A DNA stretch of 64,000 bases, taken from positions 21,320,846-21,384,845 of the forward strand of contig NC_062981.1 of NCBI RefSeq assembly GCF_023078275.1, in the 5' to 3' direction. Below, piece after piece: positions 50,086 to 60,693 of this stretch; position 1 is the stretch's first letter; every line of letters starts with the position of its first letter. A program made the position numbers and the translations under genes. Origin of the DNA: Leguminivora glycinivorella (lineage: Eukaryota > Arthropoda > Insecta > Lepidoptera > Tortricidae). The notes beneath the pieces were generated by a model. That model ran no database searches, was not told the DNA's origin, and worked only from the letters and a program-made list of their open reading frames with translations.

Positions 50086-50603
50086 CAATGACTGCCTCCT
50101 CCTATTTCCTTAAACTCGTACTAGCGTCATGGATAACGTATTGTGAACAAAGTAAGTAACTATACATCAACGTTAGATTGGCGTTAACGCAGACATCCGC
50201 CCACAGACTATCAATTTTCCATCCTGCCCATAACTTACACAGTTGAGAGCGATCGCCGGACTTTTGGGTTTAAACCGGCCGTCAGAATGCCGACTGGCCT
50301 TAACCCTTATCACAAAGCTATACAGTATAGATATTGTAATGTAAGTACTGCGACGCTGATGGTTTAGGTAATGTGTCAAGTTAAATTTGGTAGCGATTTT
50401 GGGTTCGAATATGTCAGTTGATCGCTGACTGTCCTTGTTTATTGAAAAGCAATACCCTTTTAAGTACGAGCTGATACGATCGTGAGGGTTGTTAACATAT
50501 AAATGTCAATTTTAACACATGTCATTAAAATTGTAAATTAAGTTAGCAAATCTCGATTTCTCGTTTTGAAAGGGATACAGTATAGGTTGACGGGTGACGT
50601 CCG
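50086..50603. other. No recognisable feature
   Basis: Nothing recognised. Confidence 0.4.
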
Positions 50604-51395
50604 GTTTGGCCTAGCGGCTAGTGACCCTGCCTACTACAGACCTGGGTTCAAATCCCGGTACGGGCATTTATTTGATGAGCACTGATATTAGTTCTTGAGT
50701 CATGGATGTTTTCTATGTATATTAGTATTTTTACATTATATAAAAAAAACCGGCCAAGAGCGTGTCGGGCCACGCTGTGTAGGGTTCCGTAGTTTTCCGT
50801 ATTTTTCTCAAAAACTACTGAACCTATCAAGTTCAAAACAATTTTCCTAGAAAGTCTTTATAAAGTTCTACTTTTGTGATTTTTTTCATATTTTTTAAAC
50901 ATATGGTTCAAAAGTTAGAGGGGGGGGGGGACGCACTTTTTTTCCTTTAGGAGCGATTATTTCCGAAAATATTAATATTATCAAAAAACGATCTTAGCAA
51001 ACCCTTATTCATTTTTTAATACCTATCCAACAATATATCACACGTTGGGGTTGGAATGAAAAAAAAATATCAGCCCCCACTTTACATGTAGGGGGGGTAC
51101 TCTAATAAAACATTTTTTCCATTTTTTATTTTTGCACTTTGTTGGCGTGATCGATATACATATTGGTACCAAATTTCAGCTTTCTAGTGCTAACGGTTAC
51201 TGAGATTATCCGCGGACGGACGGACGGACGGACGGACGGACGGACGGACGGACGGACGGACGGACGGACAGACAGACATGGCGAAACTATAAGGGTTCCT
51301 AGTTGACTACGGAACCCTAAAAAGGCTTCTTGAGCTTACCGTGGGACTCAGTCAATCTGTGTAAGAATGAATGTCCTATAATATTTAATTACAAG
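50604..51395 (+). mobile_element. SINE S2, interrupted by a family A MITE
   Basis: Left part 50604-50748 has the head 'GTTTGGCCTAGCGGCTAGTG', box B region 'GGTTCAAATCCCGGTACGGG' and 'GAGTCATGGATGTTTTCTAT'. The right part from 51327, 'GGCTTCTTGAGCTTACCGTG' to 'GTCCTATAATATTTAAT', is the matching tail. Together they make one SINE. Confidence 0.85.
50749..51326 (-). mobile_element. (GTCY)n MITE family A, full length, expanded microsatellite
   Basis: 'AACCGGCCAAGAGCGTGTCG' to 'CTACGGAACCCTAAAAA'. The GTCC microsatellite (GGAC on plus) is expanded to about 14 units at 51211-51268, the longest in the window. Inserted within a SINE. Confidence 0.9.
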
Positions 51396-52059
51396 CTTTT
51401 ATTCAACTTGCCTTGTTAGTATGTTAGTGTGCGTCAAATCGTAGAAGCTAAATTTGACCCACTTTCCGGTTTCCGATTGAGCTGAAATTTTGCAACAATG
51501 CGACAATGCAATATTATGGTATCATAGAGCTGATCTGATGATGGAGCAGAAAGGTGGTCATAGGAACTCTGTCATGAAACGTCGTATCCCCATCGAGTAA
51601 GGGGTTTTTAGACACGTCTCGGAGAACAGTAGATGACTGTTGAAAAAAAGGTACTGTCGGCGATAAAAGCTTGTGCCAAAAATGATATTTTTGCAAGAAA
51701 CTTATTTATTTATAGATATGATCTGTTAAGTGATAGTTACGATATGCGAACGAGAATTGACAGCTGGCTAGACTTATCTTAGATCGACCGTCAGCTGAGT
51801 TCAGGGCTTATCCTAACCGTTATTGCAAAGAGATCGCATCTATCTGTCAAGTTACATGTGTTGCTGTTAGTATCGTGTGAAACGCTTTAAATATTTTAAG
51901 CCTGTCTGGTGTCTGCCAGGCACACACACTACTGTAATACTGGGGTTGCTTTAAATCAGTTAGCGGCCGATCGTAACATCCGGCAGATAGTGAAATCCCT
52001 AGCCACATCGTGAAAATCATTTTCTTGCTTCCTAACTCGACGGGTTCCTAGCCGCAAAA
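51396..52059. other. No recognisable feature
   Basis: Nothing recognised. Confidence 0.4.
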
Positions 52060-52449
52060 GTTTTAGCAAAGATACTGCTCAATCGCATTGCTCCAAGAGT
52101 GGCAGATAACTATAAGAAATGAGGATCTGTGGAGTATGTGCCGACAACCTCCGATCGCCCAGGAAGTGGCTCTGCGGAAATGGAGATGGATCGGTCATAC
52201 CCTTCGAAGAGGAGCTAGCAACAGCGCCAGTATCGCGTTTGAGTGGCGGCCTCAAGGAGGAAAGAGGGCCCGCAAACGCCCCGTACACACCTGGAGACGA
52301 AGCGTTGAGAACGAGCTGAGGGAATATGGACTGAGCTGGAACGAGGCCAAGGCGGTGGCTCAAGATAGAAAGGCGTGGAAGGATCTTGTGGAGGCCCTAT
52401 GCACCTATGGGGTGCCTTAGGACATACAACAACAACAACAACAACAACT
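52060..52449 (+). pseudogene. LINE ORF2 C-terminus with (CAA)n tail
   Basis: The 110-residue frame 52088-52420 reads 'EWQITIRNEDLWSMCRQPPI', 'ALRKWRWIGHTLRRG', 'GKRARKRPVHTWRRSVENEL' and 'AQDRKAWKDLVEALCTYGVP', then a stop and a (CAA)n tail at 52425-52447. This is the classic C-terminal region of an insect LINE polyprotein after the RT. 5'-truncated. Confidence 0.88.
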
Positions 52450-52526
52450 CGACGGGTTTACTGCACAGTTTGGGGACATCTGAACCTCTGAAGAAACCTA
52501 ACGTAGTTCTATCTGTTGGTTCCTAT

Positions 52527-52997
52527 CATAGAGGAATAATTAGGGGAAGAGTTGTAACTCCGTACATCAGTCAATGCGAGTTATTTGTATAGGCATAGTT
52601 AAGTGACATCTAGCGACAATCACGCGTCAACCACGCGTCAACTAGCGTAAATTATCAGTACTGCTACTTGTCAATAGATGTCGCGACGAACGAAGAGTCT
52701 AATGCTCACCAATTTTTAGCTAATATAATATTACAATAGTATTAATCAGTATTCTGTTTTCAATTCCTTCTGCTTGTAATATGAGTTGTAAACTGTTCTA
52801 ATATTAAATTTTTGGCCGACGAGATACTGTTACCACCTAGTATCGAGTAGTGGTACTGATAATTCACGCTAAAAGACGCGTGTTTGACGCGTGATTGTCA
52901 CTAGATGTCAATTAACTATGCCTATACCTATACAAATAACCCGCAATTACTGATGTATGGAGTTACCTACAACTCTTCCTTTACTTATTCCTCTATG
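52527..52997. mobile_element. TIR MITE with perfect 8-bp target duplication (471 bp)
   Basis: 'GTTCCTAT' at 52519-52526 and 52998-53005. TIR 'CATAGAGGAATAA' perfect, with arm pairing extending about 110 bp ('AGTTATTTGTATAGGCATAG' and complement, 'GACAATCACGCGTCAA' and complement). The 8-bp duplication and CA...TG ends suggest hAT- or P-type mobilisation. Confidence 0.88.
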
Positions 52998-53064
52998 GTT
53001 CCTATAGACTAATTAACATGTTTTTAAACACCTTCGTTGAGCTTTTTAAATATTGTGGTCATTT

Positions 53065-53168
53065 AGAATAGAATAAACATTTATTCGTGAACACAGGCAA
53101 CACAAATTACACAACAACAGAAGGAATGAAATGCCACGAAATGGCCTCATCTCAGCGTGTTGTTCAGA
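53065..53168 (-). repeat. LINE-type 3' end with (TATTC) tail
   Basis: Reverse copy of 45985-46150: 'ACACGCTGAGATGAGGCC', 'TCGTGGCATTTCATTCC', 'GTGTTCACGAATAAATG'. Confidence 0.75.
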
Positions 53169-54419
53169 TGATCATTTGGTGATTAATATTTGTCAGCTCA
53201 ATACGTATTTTTATCATCATCTTCAATTGTTTCTTTATGCAGTTATTTGACCTACTGTCCAGCGTATGCGGTTCCATAGAACCGCGTTCAAAGACACTTT
53301 ATAATGTCTAAATTGGTGCCATCGCAACGCGTAATTCACGTTTACCTTATAAAAAACCTTTAAGAAAATAATATATACATGTGCCAAAACGTCACATCAC
53401 ACATCATATTGTTCCGTAATGTGAACTCTATTTAAATTTAGTTACGGTTGTTTTTTCAGTGAAGTGATATAGAAAGTTACTAGGTTTGTAAAGTTAGTTA
53501 TTTTGCCCAATAAAACATTTTGAGGTCTTTGTTCATGAAACAGCGGTTGTAGATGAGAGCGGGGATTGGAGATTTTGCGAATCGATAGTGATATCGATGT
53601 TGCTAATAATGGCATGTCTGTTTTATTTGTTGTTTATAGACTGTGGTATACAGATACTGTTATTAGAAAGTCATCAGAATCTTTGGGTCCGCTTGGGAAA
53701 CTAATCCACAGAATAGCCGTAGGCACTGAGCTTTTAAGGAAGCAATCCTTCTGACCTTTTAACTCAGAAGAAAAATTAGGCTAATATGTGAGTTTAGTAA
53801 AGCGTCCCACTTAGTCTGTTACCTTTAAGGCGAGATTTACTTATATTTATATGAATAAACTGACAAAGCGGCTTTTTAGCAATCGACAAAGTGAGACACT
53901 TTCCCGTGCACACTCTCATATGTAGAAGTAAAATAAAAGGTGGTAGGTTCACATCCGGACTCGAATACTAAAGTTTTTCGGAAATCCCAAACCACCTGAA
54001 ACCGACAAGACTTTTAGTATACGATTTAAGGGTAAACAATTTAGCCTTGCATGACACTGGTGGACACACAGATTAACAGTGGATTAGTAAATGTGTAAGG
54101 ACTGTAACGCATGTACCAATAATTATTATATTGTATTGTTTTTATTATGACGTGTAAAATTATAGTTTTATCACAGAATATATAATAGTACAAGTACAGA
54201 AGGCCCACTGCTTTGATGTTCACGACATGCCGCCTTTTTAAATACCTACAAAATTCTAACAAAGAAACGAGCCGCACGTGCGCGGCGCCCGGCGATAGGG
54301 TTGCCTGCGGATTAAAACGATTTAATACTCAGATAAAATGTTATACTATTATATTCAAGTCTTGGGTACTTTCTAGGTATATATATATATGGTATTTATA
54401 TATTTTTGTTTAAGTTCCA
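53169..54419. other. No recognisable feature
   Basis: About 1.25 kb with no recognised gene or repeat. Confidence 0.45.
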
Positions 54420-54505
54420 ACATCACAAGCCTTATTGAATCTTTTCGGGGGACTATAACAATAGTAGATCTGTGTAAACATGTCCTATGGTATTTAATTT
54501 ATTCA
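54420..54505 (+). repeat. Diverged SINE S2 tail
   Basis: 'CATCACAAGCCTTATTGAAT', 'GATCTGTGTAAAC' and 'TGTCCTATGGTATTTAATTT'. Confidence 0.6.
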
Positions 54506-54588
54506 TGATATCTATTTAACTAAGCATTATTAGCCATTCCACACGCGGACATAGCATATGAACCTTAAAAAAACTCGCGACGTAAAGT

Positions 54589-55590
54589 GGACAGTGTTAT
54601 GGAATAAGCGATCAAGCGACAGTTAGTTGAAATCGAGAAAATGAGCTAGAAAGATTTGAAATTTGAATCAGTTGTTGTAAGTTCATTTATAAAGCAAAAA
54701 AGTTAATTTTGACATTGAACCTATAAAAGTGTTCATAATTTAAATAGAAAAAAAAAAATAATACCATACCTATTCTAGTTTCGAAGTTATTAACGTTTTT
54801 CCGCTTGATTCTTTATTGAACTAATACTGCGATGAGGTTAATTTATTTCGCCGTAGCGTACTATGAGACATATTTTGTCGCTTGATTCTTTAATGCAAAT
54901 TGTTAGAAGTAAAGTGAATACTGGAATAAAATAAAATTCCATATATTTGAGTAAATAGTGCTATTGTAAATAAATCAACAACAATGTTTTCCTCCACAAT
55001 GATTAGGACTAATCCGTCTAACAATTTAGTTTTGTTGTGCAATCAACTTTTTTAATAAATGTCAAAAAAATCAGCATATATGGCAAAATTGGCATTGTAA
55101 CTAATAATAATTCATTAGTACTAGCCAGGATTACACACATAAGATATTATTATGATATAACAAAACCGCTTGATACTTAGTTCTCATTAAGCGAAATATC
55201 CTGTAATTTCAAATATGTAACAACGAATTAAACGACACCATTAGGGCGGTTAAATCGATATTGCGTTTATAAATCATCAAAACTTTAAACCAAAACGAAT
55301 TAATAACATCTTTATGGCGTTTAACTCGATTTTGCGATTTAGAATATACGCTTATTTTAATTTGTAAAAGTAAATTTGGCGTTCAATTCGTTTTTACGTA
55401 ACGACTTAGTACACAGGGCCATACAAATTTTAACGTGTCGCTTGATTCTACCCCTTAAAATAAGGCTGTAAGCATAATTTTTCAACAAAGAAATAGTCAA
55501 TACTATAGATTATCACATTTATATCCGAACTGCATTCATAACTTTTTTTTCGGATTTTGGCGCTTAGTTCGCTATTCCATAACACCGTCC
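54589..55590. mobile_element. 1-kb TIR element with dispersed internal motif
   Basis: TIR 'GGACAGTGTTATGGAATA' at the left mirrored by 'TATTCCATAACACCGTCC' at the right, with AAGT on both sides. No long frame. The TIR-adjacent motif 'CGCTTGATTC' or 'CGTTTAATTCG' recurs at about ten internal positions in both orientations. Confidence 0.7.
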
Positions 55591-55627
55591 AAGTTACATT
55601 AGAAAGTGCGAACGTGCGTTCCGTGAG

Positions 55628-55755
55628 AACACGCGCCACCCCTGATTAGGCCGCGAACTCGCGGCCGCCGGCATGTACTTGTAGCGCGGCAATAGAATCG
55701 CGGAGTGAGCCGCCCCTGGTTTATCAATAAATTTTGAATTGAATTGAATTGAATT
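55628..55755 (+). repeat. LINE-type 3' end with (TTGAA)n tail
   Basis: GC-rich 'GCGAACTCGCGGCCGCCGGC' then 'TATCAATAAATTTTGAATT' and TTGAA units at 55732-55755. Confidence 0.65.
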
Positions 55756-55815
55756 CCGGATATGAACCAACGACTTGTGGATTGAAAGTCGCACGCTCTT
55801 ATAGCAAGGCAGGCT
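55756..55815 (-). repeat. Diverged SINE S1 head
   Basis: 'GGATTGAAAGTCGCACGCTC' and 'TTATAGCAAGGCAG' correspond to the S1 tRNA head in reverse. Confidence 0.55.
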
Positions 55816-55992
55816 ATCAGATTTTTACACAGACGGTACCTTATCTTATCTTATCTTAAATCTGCGGGGGTCCTTACGGATACACTTTGACCCATCGGGA
55901 TATATCTTTTGTGCAAATTACCCACGATCCTAAGATCCTTCAGCTTTTCAGGAGGTTCTCGACCATCTCCACGTATCGGATGATGAGGTACT

Positions 55993-56088
55993 TCAAAAAT
56001 CACGTCAATACGTCGCTCCGTTTTGCCGTGAAAGACGGACAAACAAACAGACACACACACTTTCCCATTTATAATATTATATAGTATG
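55993..56088 (+). repeat. Family D repeat, 3' part
   Basis: 'AAAAATCACGTCAATACGTC', 'CGTTTTGCCGTGAAAGACGG', end 'TTATAATATTATATAGTATG'. Confidence 0.75.
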
Positions 56089-56834
56089 GAAGTATTGGAA
56101 GTACGGATGCAGCCTGAAATACTATTGTCCGTTATATTCTAGCATAAAAGCCTCTCCACAAAGACCTAAGCTCCAGTCGCGGTGGGTTTCGGCAATTACG
56201 ATTAAGGCGGTCTCATAAAAAGTTTATCTTATCGTTCCGCGCGATAAACCGCGAGATTCAGTGTCGCCAAACTCGCTTACGACTTTTTGTAGGTTTATAT
56301 CTATTTTATTTTTAAAACTTTGAGAAACTTTTTTATTTCCGAAGTTCCGGGGTCAAAACAACATGTTTTTTTCCTGTGTAGATACTAAATTGTATATATA
56401 TTTTCATGACTATTAGAGAAGTAGTTGAACATTAACCTAATTTCATTAAACTTGAGCCATCGTATTATGAAGTGCTTACGTAATATTATTCTTGTAGGTA
56501 ATTTAGGTATAAACTGAAATAAAGATAAAAAAATTATGAAGATAATTTAATTTGTTCTAACAATTTACGTATAGGTACTAAATCCAATACCAGTTGAAGA
56601 AATTACTACAAAAACAAAACCACAAGCACTAACACATTTTTTTAAATAAACCGCATAGAAAAACCAATATCACGTAAAAAACGAACACAGATTTGAGGCC
56701 GAAAAATCCTGGCTGAAAATCACAGTGTAAAATATCCATAGAGGCGATAGGGAAGTTGCGAGAGCAGCGATTCCTATGGAAGTGCGTGAGCGCAGAATGG
56801 AGGTCGAGGAAACTAGTTTAAGAAGATCTTCCAA
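56089..56834. other. No recognisable feature
   Basis: Nothing recognised. Confidence 0.4.
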
Positions 56835-57003
56835 TCTTTAGCTTTTGCCCGCAGTTAGAACGAGACAAAAAGTAGCCTATGTCACTCTCCATTCCTTCAA
56901 CTATCTCCACTTAAAAAATCACGTCAATTCGTCGCCGTTTTGCCGTGAAAAACGGACAAACAAACAGACACACAAACTTTCCTATTTATAATATTAGTAT
57001 GGA
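56835..57003 (+). repeat. Family D repeat
   Basis: 'TAGCTTTTGCCCGCAGTTAG' to 'TATAATATTAGTATGGATAG'. Confidence 0.8.
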
Positions 57004-57690
57004 TAGTTATAATACAGGGAGAAAATTAAATCGTGAACCGAAACATGTTTTTCTTTCTCTATCAAGAATTGACGATTTCATGTCCCGGGTTTTCTTTTTC
57101 TAAACTTTTCCTGTTTTTTTGTGGTTAATTTTTGCTTTGTTAATTTATAGAATAAGGCAAGGTACCAAGCTCTGAAGATTATAGGCACTATTAAAATATA
57201 TTAAGTTTTTTTTTATTGATTTATTCATCCATTTTGCACATTTGTATCCTTCAGCTGCTTTGCAAGCTACCGAAATATCGACACTTGTGACCAGAGACTA
57301 CTCTCTTCTACCAAGCTCTCACTTCACCAAACCAGCATATCTGCGACCTAAAATTCTTTCAATTCAAAATATATTAAAAGGTCAACTTACACTGGATGGA
57401 TTGTAAGCTGTCGGAGTTACAGAGGCTATTGTTCGTCTAGTACACTTGGCTTTAAAAGGCACTTGAAATTTCAATATTTTTTCGCGAATAAGGCTACTGG
57501 CGTTTTGAAATGATTCATGTAGAATCGTAAATGTTTGCATTTTTCAGATACCTAGCTAACATGACTAGGAAAATTGGAACTAGTATGAGAAAAGTTTATG
57601 TCTATTTCCTTTTAAATTACAATATCTAGAATTATGAATAAAAACTAAAATATCATCATTCATCTTACAAGTCACAACATTGTTTTGTAA
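57004..57690. other. No recognisable feature
   Basis: Nothing recognised. Confidence 0.4.
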
Positions 57691-57785
57691 TATTTTTAGC
57701 TGTAGTGTAAATATAGTATTTGCATGCATGTCTATAGATGTGTTTTTATGCAAATAAATGAATGAATATGAATATTAAAGCTTAT
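57691..57785 (+). repeat. Possible retroposon 3' end with (AATG)n tail
   Basis: 'GCATGCATGTCTATAGATG' then 'TGCAAATAAATGAATGAATA'. Weak. Confidence 0.35.
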
Positions 57786-58329
57786 AGAAAAAAAAAAAGA
57801 CAAATCTATACAAACATTAATAAATTGCACCTGTTCAAATTAAAATGAAATATTTAATAAGGAATTAGAATTTATGAAAGTTAGGAAAAATTAGGACAGT
57901 AAGTGGGAACAGTACTGGGAAGTTGTATAGACGTCAGCTGCGTGACGATGATGTGTCTGTCAAATGTGGTTGATGCAACTGGCCTTACTGGCCCTAAATC
58001 TTTTAAGTTTGGGATACAATAAGCAGTCGACTGTACCAACTACATGTACAATGTACATATACATATATTATGTAGTATGTACGTATATGTACGTGTTTAG
58101 ACCAACACCGCAGGACCATCGCTAGGGAACGAAAAAGCGAGCATGTACGAATTGTAGGAGGTTTAGGCATAGGCGTTCATTGTGTTGCTGGATGTAAAAG
58201 TCATGCGCATAGTGGGAAATTGTATTTTCGAAAAATTGCACACACTGCGTTTCCGCATTAATGTCGTGGGGAATTTTGATCAAACATCTACTGCATTAAG
58301 AGTTTTGAATGATTCACGGTTATTTTCAT
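57786..58329. other. No recognisable feature
   Basis: A TACA/TGTA-rich alternating stretch at 58045-58100. Nothing else. Confidence 0.4.
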
Positions 58330-58533
58330 TAGACTTATATTGACCGGGATATTGACCGGGATATAGACCGTGATTACCTTTTTGATTTTTGTCGAGCTCC
58401 CGATATTTCGACGCAGTTGCATGCATCATGATCACGGAAAACTGACGAAGGCGGGTGGATGTTAAAGTTGCATAGTTGTTGGGAGCTCGACAAAAATCAA
58501 AAAGGTAATCACGGTCTATATCCCGGTCAATAT
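58330..58533. mobile_element. PLE-pseudo-LTR-like inverted repeat
   Basis: Arms 'ATAGACCGTGATTACCTTTT' / 'AAAAGGTAATCACGGTCTAT' and 'TTTTTGTCGAGCTCCC' / 'GGGAGCTCGACAAAAA', with an 11-base tandem 'TTGACCGGGAT' at the left. The loop reads 'GCATGCATCATGATCACGG'; in reverse it has a 'GCGTCGAAATATCGGG' segment reminiscent of Penelope pseudo-LTRs. Class is tentative. Confidence 0.5.
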
Positions 58534-58551
58534 AAATCTACTGCATTCTTA

Positions 58552-58695
58552 GACCTGATTTAGACGGCGTGCGAACTCGCATGCGATTTTAGTTACATTG
58601 CGGGCTATTGAGGGTACATACAATTTTGCACAGCCATCAAATACCGCAATGTAATAAAACTCGTATGCGAGTTCTCGTACCGTCTAAATAGGCCC
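58552..58695. mobile_element. TTA-flanked TIR MITE, family T, intact copy
   Basis: 144 bp, 'GACCTGATTTAGACGG' / 'CCGTCTAAATAGGCCC', TTA at 58549-58551 and 58696-58698. Reverse of the interrupted copy at 25699-26060. Confidence 0.85.
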
Positions 58696-58762
58696 TTACT
58701 GTGAAGACTTTATAAATACTTATGTACAGTCAACCAATTGAAACCCACTCTACAACCATGTA

Positions 58763-59015
58763 GTGACGACCGGTCTGGCTCAGTCGGTAGTGACCCTTCC
58801 TGCTAAGCCGTGGTCCTGGGTTCGAATCCCGGTAAGGGCATTTATTTGTGTGATGAGCACAGATATTTGTTCCTGAGTCATGGCTGTTTTCTATGTATGT
58901 ATGTATTTATCTATTTAAGTATGTATATCGTCGCTTAGCACCCATAGTACAAGCTTTGTTTAGTTTGGGGCTAAGTTGATCTGTGTAAGGTGTCCCCAAT
59001 ATTTATTTTTATTTT
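58763..59015 (+). mobile_element. tRNA-derived SINE S2, complete
   Basis: Head 'GGTCTGGCTCAGTCGGTAG' (box A), 'GGGTTCGAATCCCGGTAAGG' (box B), body 'GATGAGCACAGATATTTG', 'GAGTCATGGCTGTTTTCTAT', tail 'GGGGCTAAGTTGATCTGTGT', 'CCCCAATATTTATTTTTAT'. Reference copy for the family. Confidence 0.88.
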
Positions 59016-59127
59016 ATTTATGTCAAAATCACAAGCAGTAAGAGATTTCTTACAATCTCATTTATACCGTCACTATGACATAGGTCTACAATGGTACCCA
59101 TGTATTTTAAAATATATCAATGTTACT

Positions 59128-59312
59128 GATGTGTAGACGAAAAGTTTCCAAAATTCTGAAATTTTCACGTAGGAAAACTTCGGAAACTTTCCATACTTTG
59201 TACGGACAATTGTATGGATGGAAACTTTCTATTTCATAAATTTAAATTTCCTTTATTTTTCGTGAAAGAAATTAAAGATTTTTTTTGGGAAGTTTCCGTA
59301 ACTTGCACATCA
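59128..59312. mobile_element. Inverted-repeat MITE
   Basis: 'GATGTGTAGACGAAAAGTTT' at the left and 'AAGTTTCCGTAACTTGCACATC' region at the right are inverted; inner 'GGAAACTTTCCATAC' / 'GGATGGAAACTTTC'. Confidence 0.6.
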
Positions 59313-59762
59313 TTAATCAATGTGTTACCTCAAACTTCCATAAAAACGTCTCCAAACATTTTAAGGGAAACGTGATTCCATATAAAAATAAAGTGTCATA
59401 TGGGCAGAATGTTGGACGCGCGATATTTGAATATTTTGCAAGCCTTTTTCCCACAGTGCGTTATATTTATTTTTCCCTTTGCTTAGTAAAACCCGGAATA
59501 GTTTTGTGCGGCGTTCGGACGTGCAATTGACCGAGTTTATCGGACGAGTTGTACGGGACGCGTAGGTAAAATTTATCTAACGAATTTTCGTGGTCCACGG
59601 GAATTGGTGTTTGGATTTAGTTTTAGGACTCCGGAGTAAACCCTTGTAGTTTTGCTATGTGCGGGTCAGCTTATAGCTTTTAAATTTCCTATGGGTTTTC
59701 TGGGTTTTATAAACCGAATAAGGTATCAAACTATTTCATAACCGGTTCATGTAATGAATAAA

Positions 59763-59880
59763 TAAATGGGAAAGTGTATGTGTCTGTTTTTTTCGCCTTT
59801 GGCGGCAAAATAGAGCGACAAATTTAAGTGTTTTTTTAAGTGTAGATACATAGCTGAAGGAATAGATAGTAAGACTACTT
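59763..59880 (-). repeat. Family D repeat, diverged
   Basis: 'AATGGGAAAGTGTATGTGTC', 'GGCGGCAAAATAGAGCGACA'. Lacks the far end. Confidence 0.6.
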
Positions 59881-59882
59881 TT

Positions 59883-60693
59883 TAACCGACTTCAAAAAAG
59901 GAGGAGGTTCTCAATTCGACTGAATGTTTTTTTTTTTTTTTTTTATGTATGTTCCTCGATATCTCCGAGAATTGTGGACCGATTTTCAAAATTTTTTTTT
60001 TGATCGAACGGGTATAACCCCGAGATGGTCCCATTGGCACCAAATCAAGGTCTGATGATGGGATCCTGGAGAAATCGAGGGAACTCTTCAAATGTTATAG
60101 GCACATGTAATGTTTTTAGTGTATTTTTCAAAGGTAAACCAGTATTTACGCCTGATGGTAATAATTTTATGTGGCTGAGCTGATGATGGAAGGTCAACTC
60201 CTCAATGGTTAGGAGTTAAAAGATAATTCTTTCACTAGTGTACATGTATTCGGACTGAAACGTATAATATCAATAGGAACCACTAAAAATCAACAAATAA
60301 ATAAACTTTTTAACAAAAAATAAAACCGCCTTCAAAAATAAGCGCGTTACAAAACACGGAGAAACTAAAAAGCAAAAAATAATAAACCTTTGAATTCAGA
60401 TTTCTTATCGTATTGCAATAATCTAAACATCCAAATTATAAACAAATCAATTATTTTTGGAGTCGGTGCCAGCCTGCGTATGGTTGGGTGGGGCAAACAG
60501 GCAATAGCAAGGCGACGAACAGGTCTGGTACCGACTGCAAAAATAATTGATTTGTTTATAATTTGGATGTTTAGATTATTGCAATACGATAAGAAATCTG
60601 AATTCAAAGGTTTATTATTTTTTGCTTTTTAGTTTCTCCGTGTTTTGTAACGCGCTTATTTTTGAAGGCGGTTTTATTTTATGTTAAAAAGTT
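59883..60693 (+). mobile_element. DNA element ending in a large inverted repeat
   Basis: Starts 'TAACCGACTTCAAAAAAGGA', passes 'GATGGTCCCATTGGCACCAA' and 'GATGATGGGATCCTGGAGAA', and ends with 'TTTTTGAAGGCGGTTTTATT'. The 3' section 60304-60693 is a palindrome. Confidence 0.7.
60304..60693. repeat. Inverted repeat, 167-bp arms
   Basis: Left arm 60304-60470, right arm 60527-60693, three mismatches (at 60316, 60460 and 60468 of the left arm). The 80-residue frames on both strands are the same arm read twice. Loop 60471-60526 is GC-richer. Confidence 0.92.

Noticed and set aside
60365..60632. Two 80-residue frames on opposite strands
   Set aside because: Both read the same palindromic arm; no independent coding evidence.
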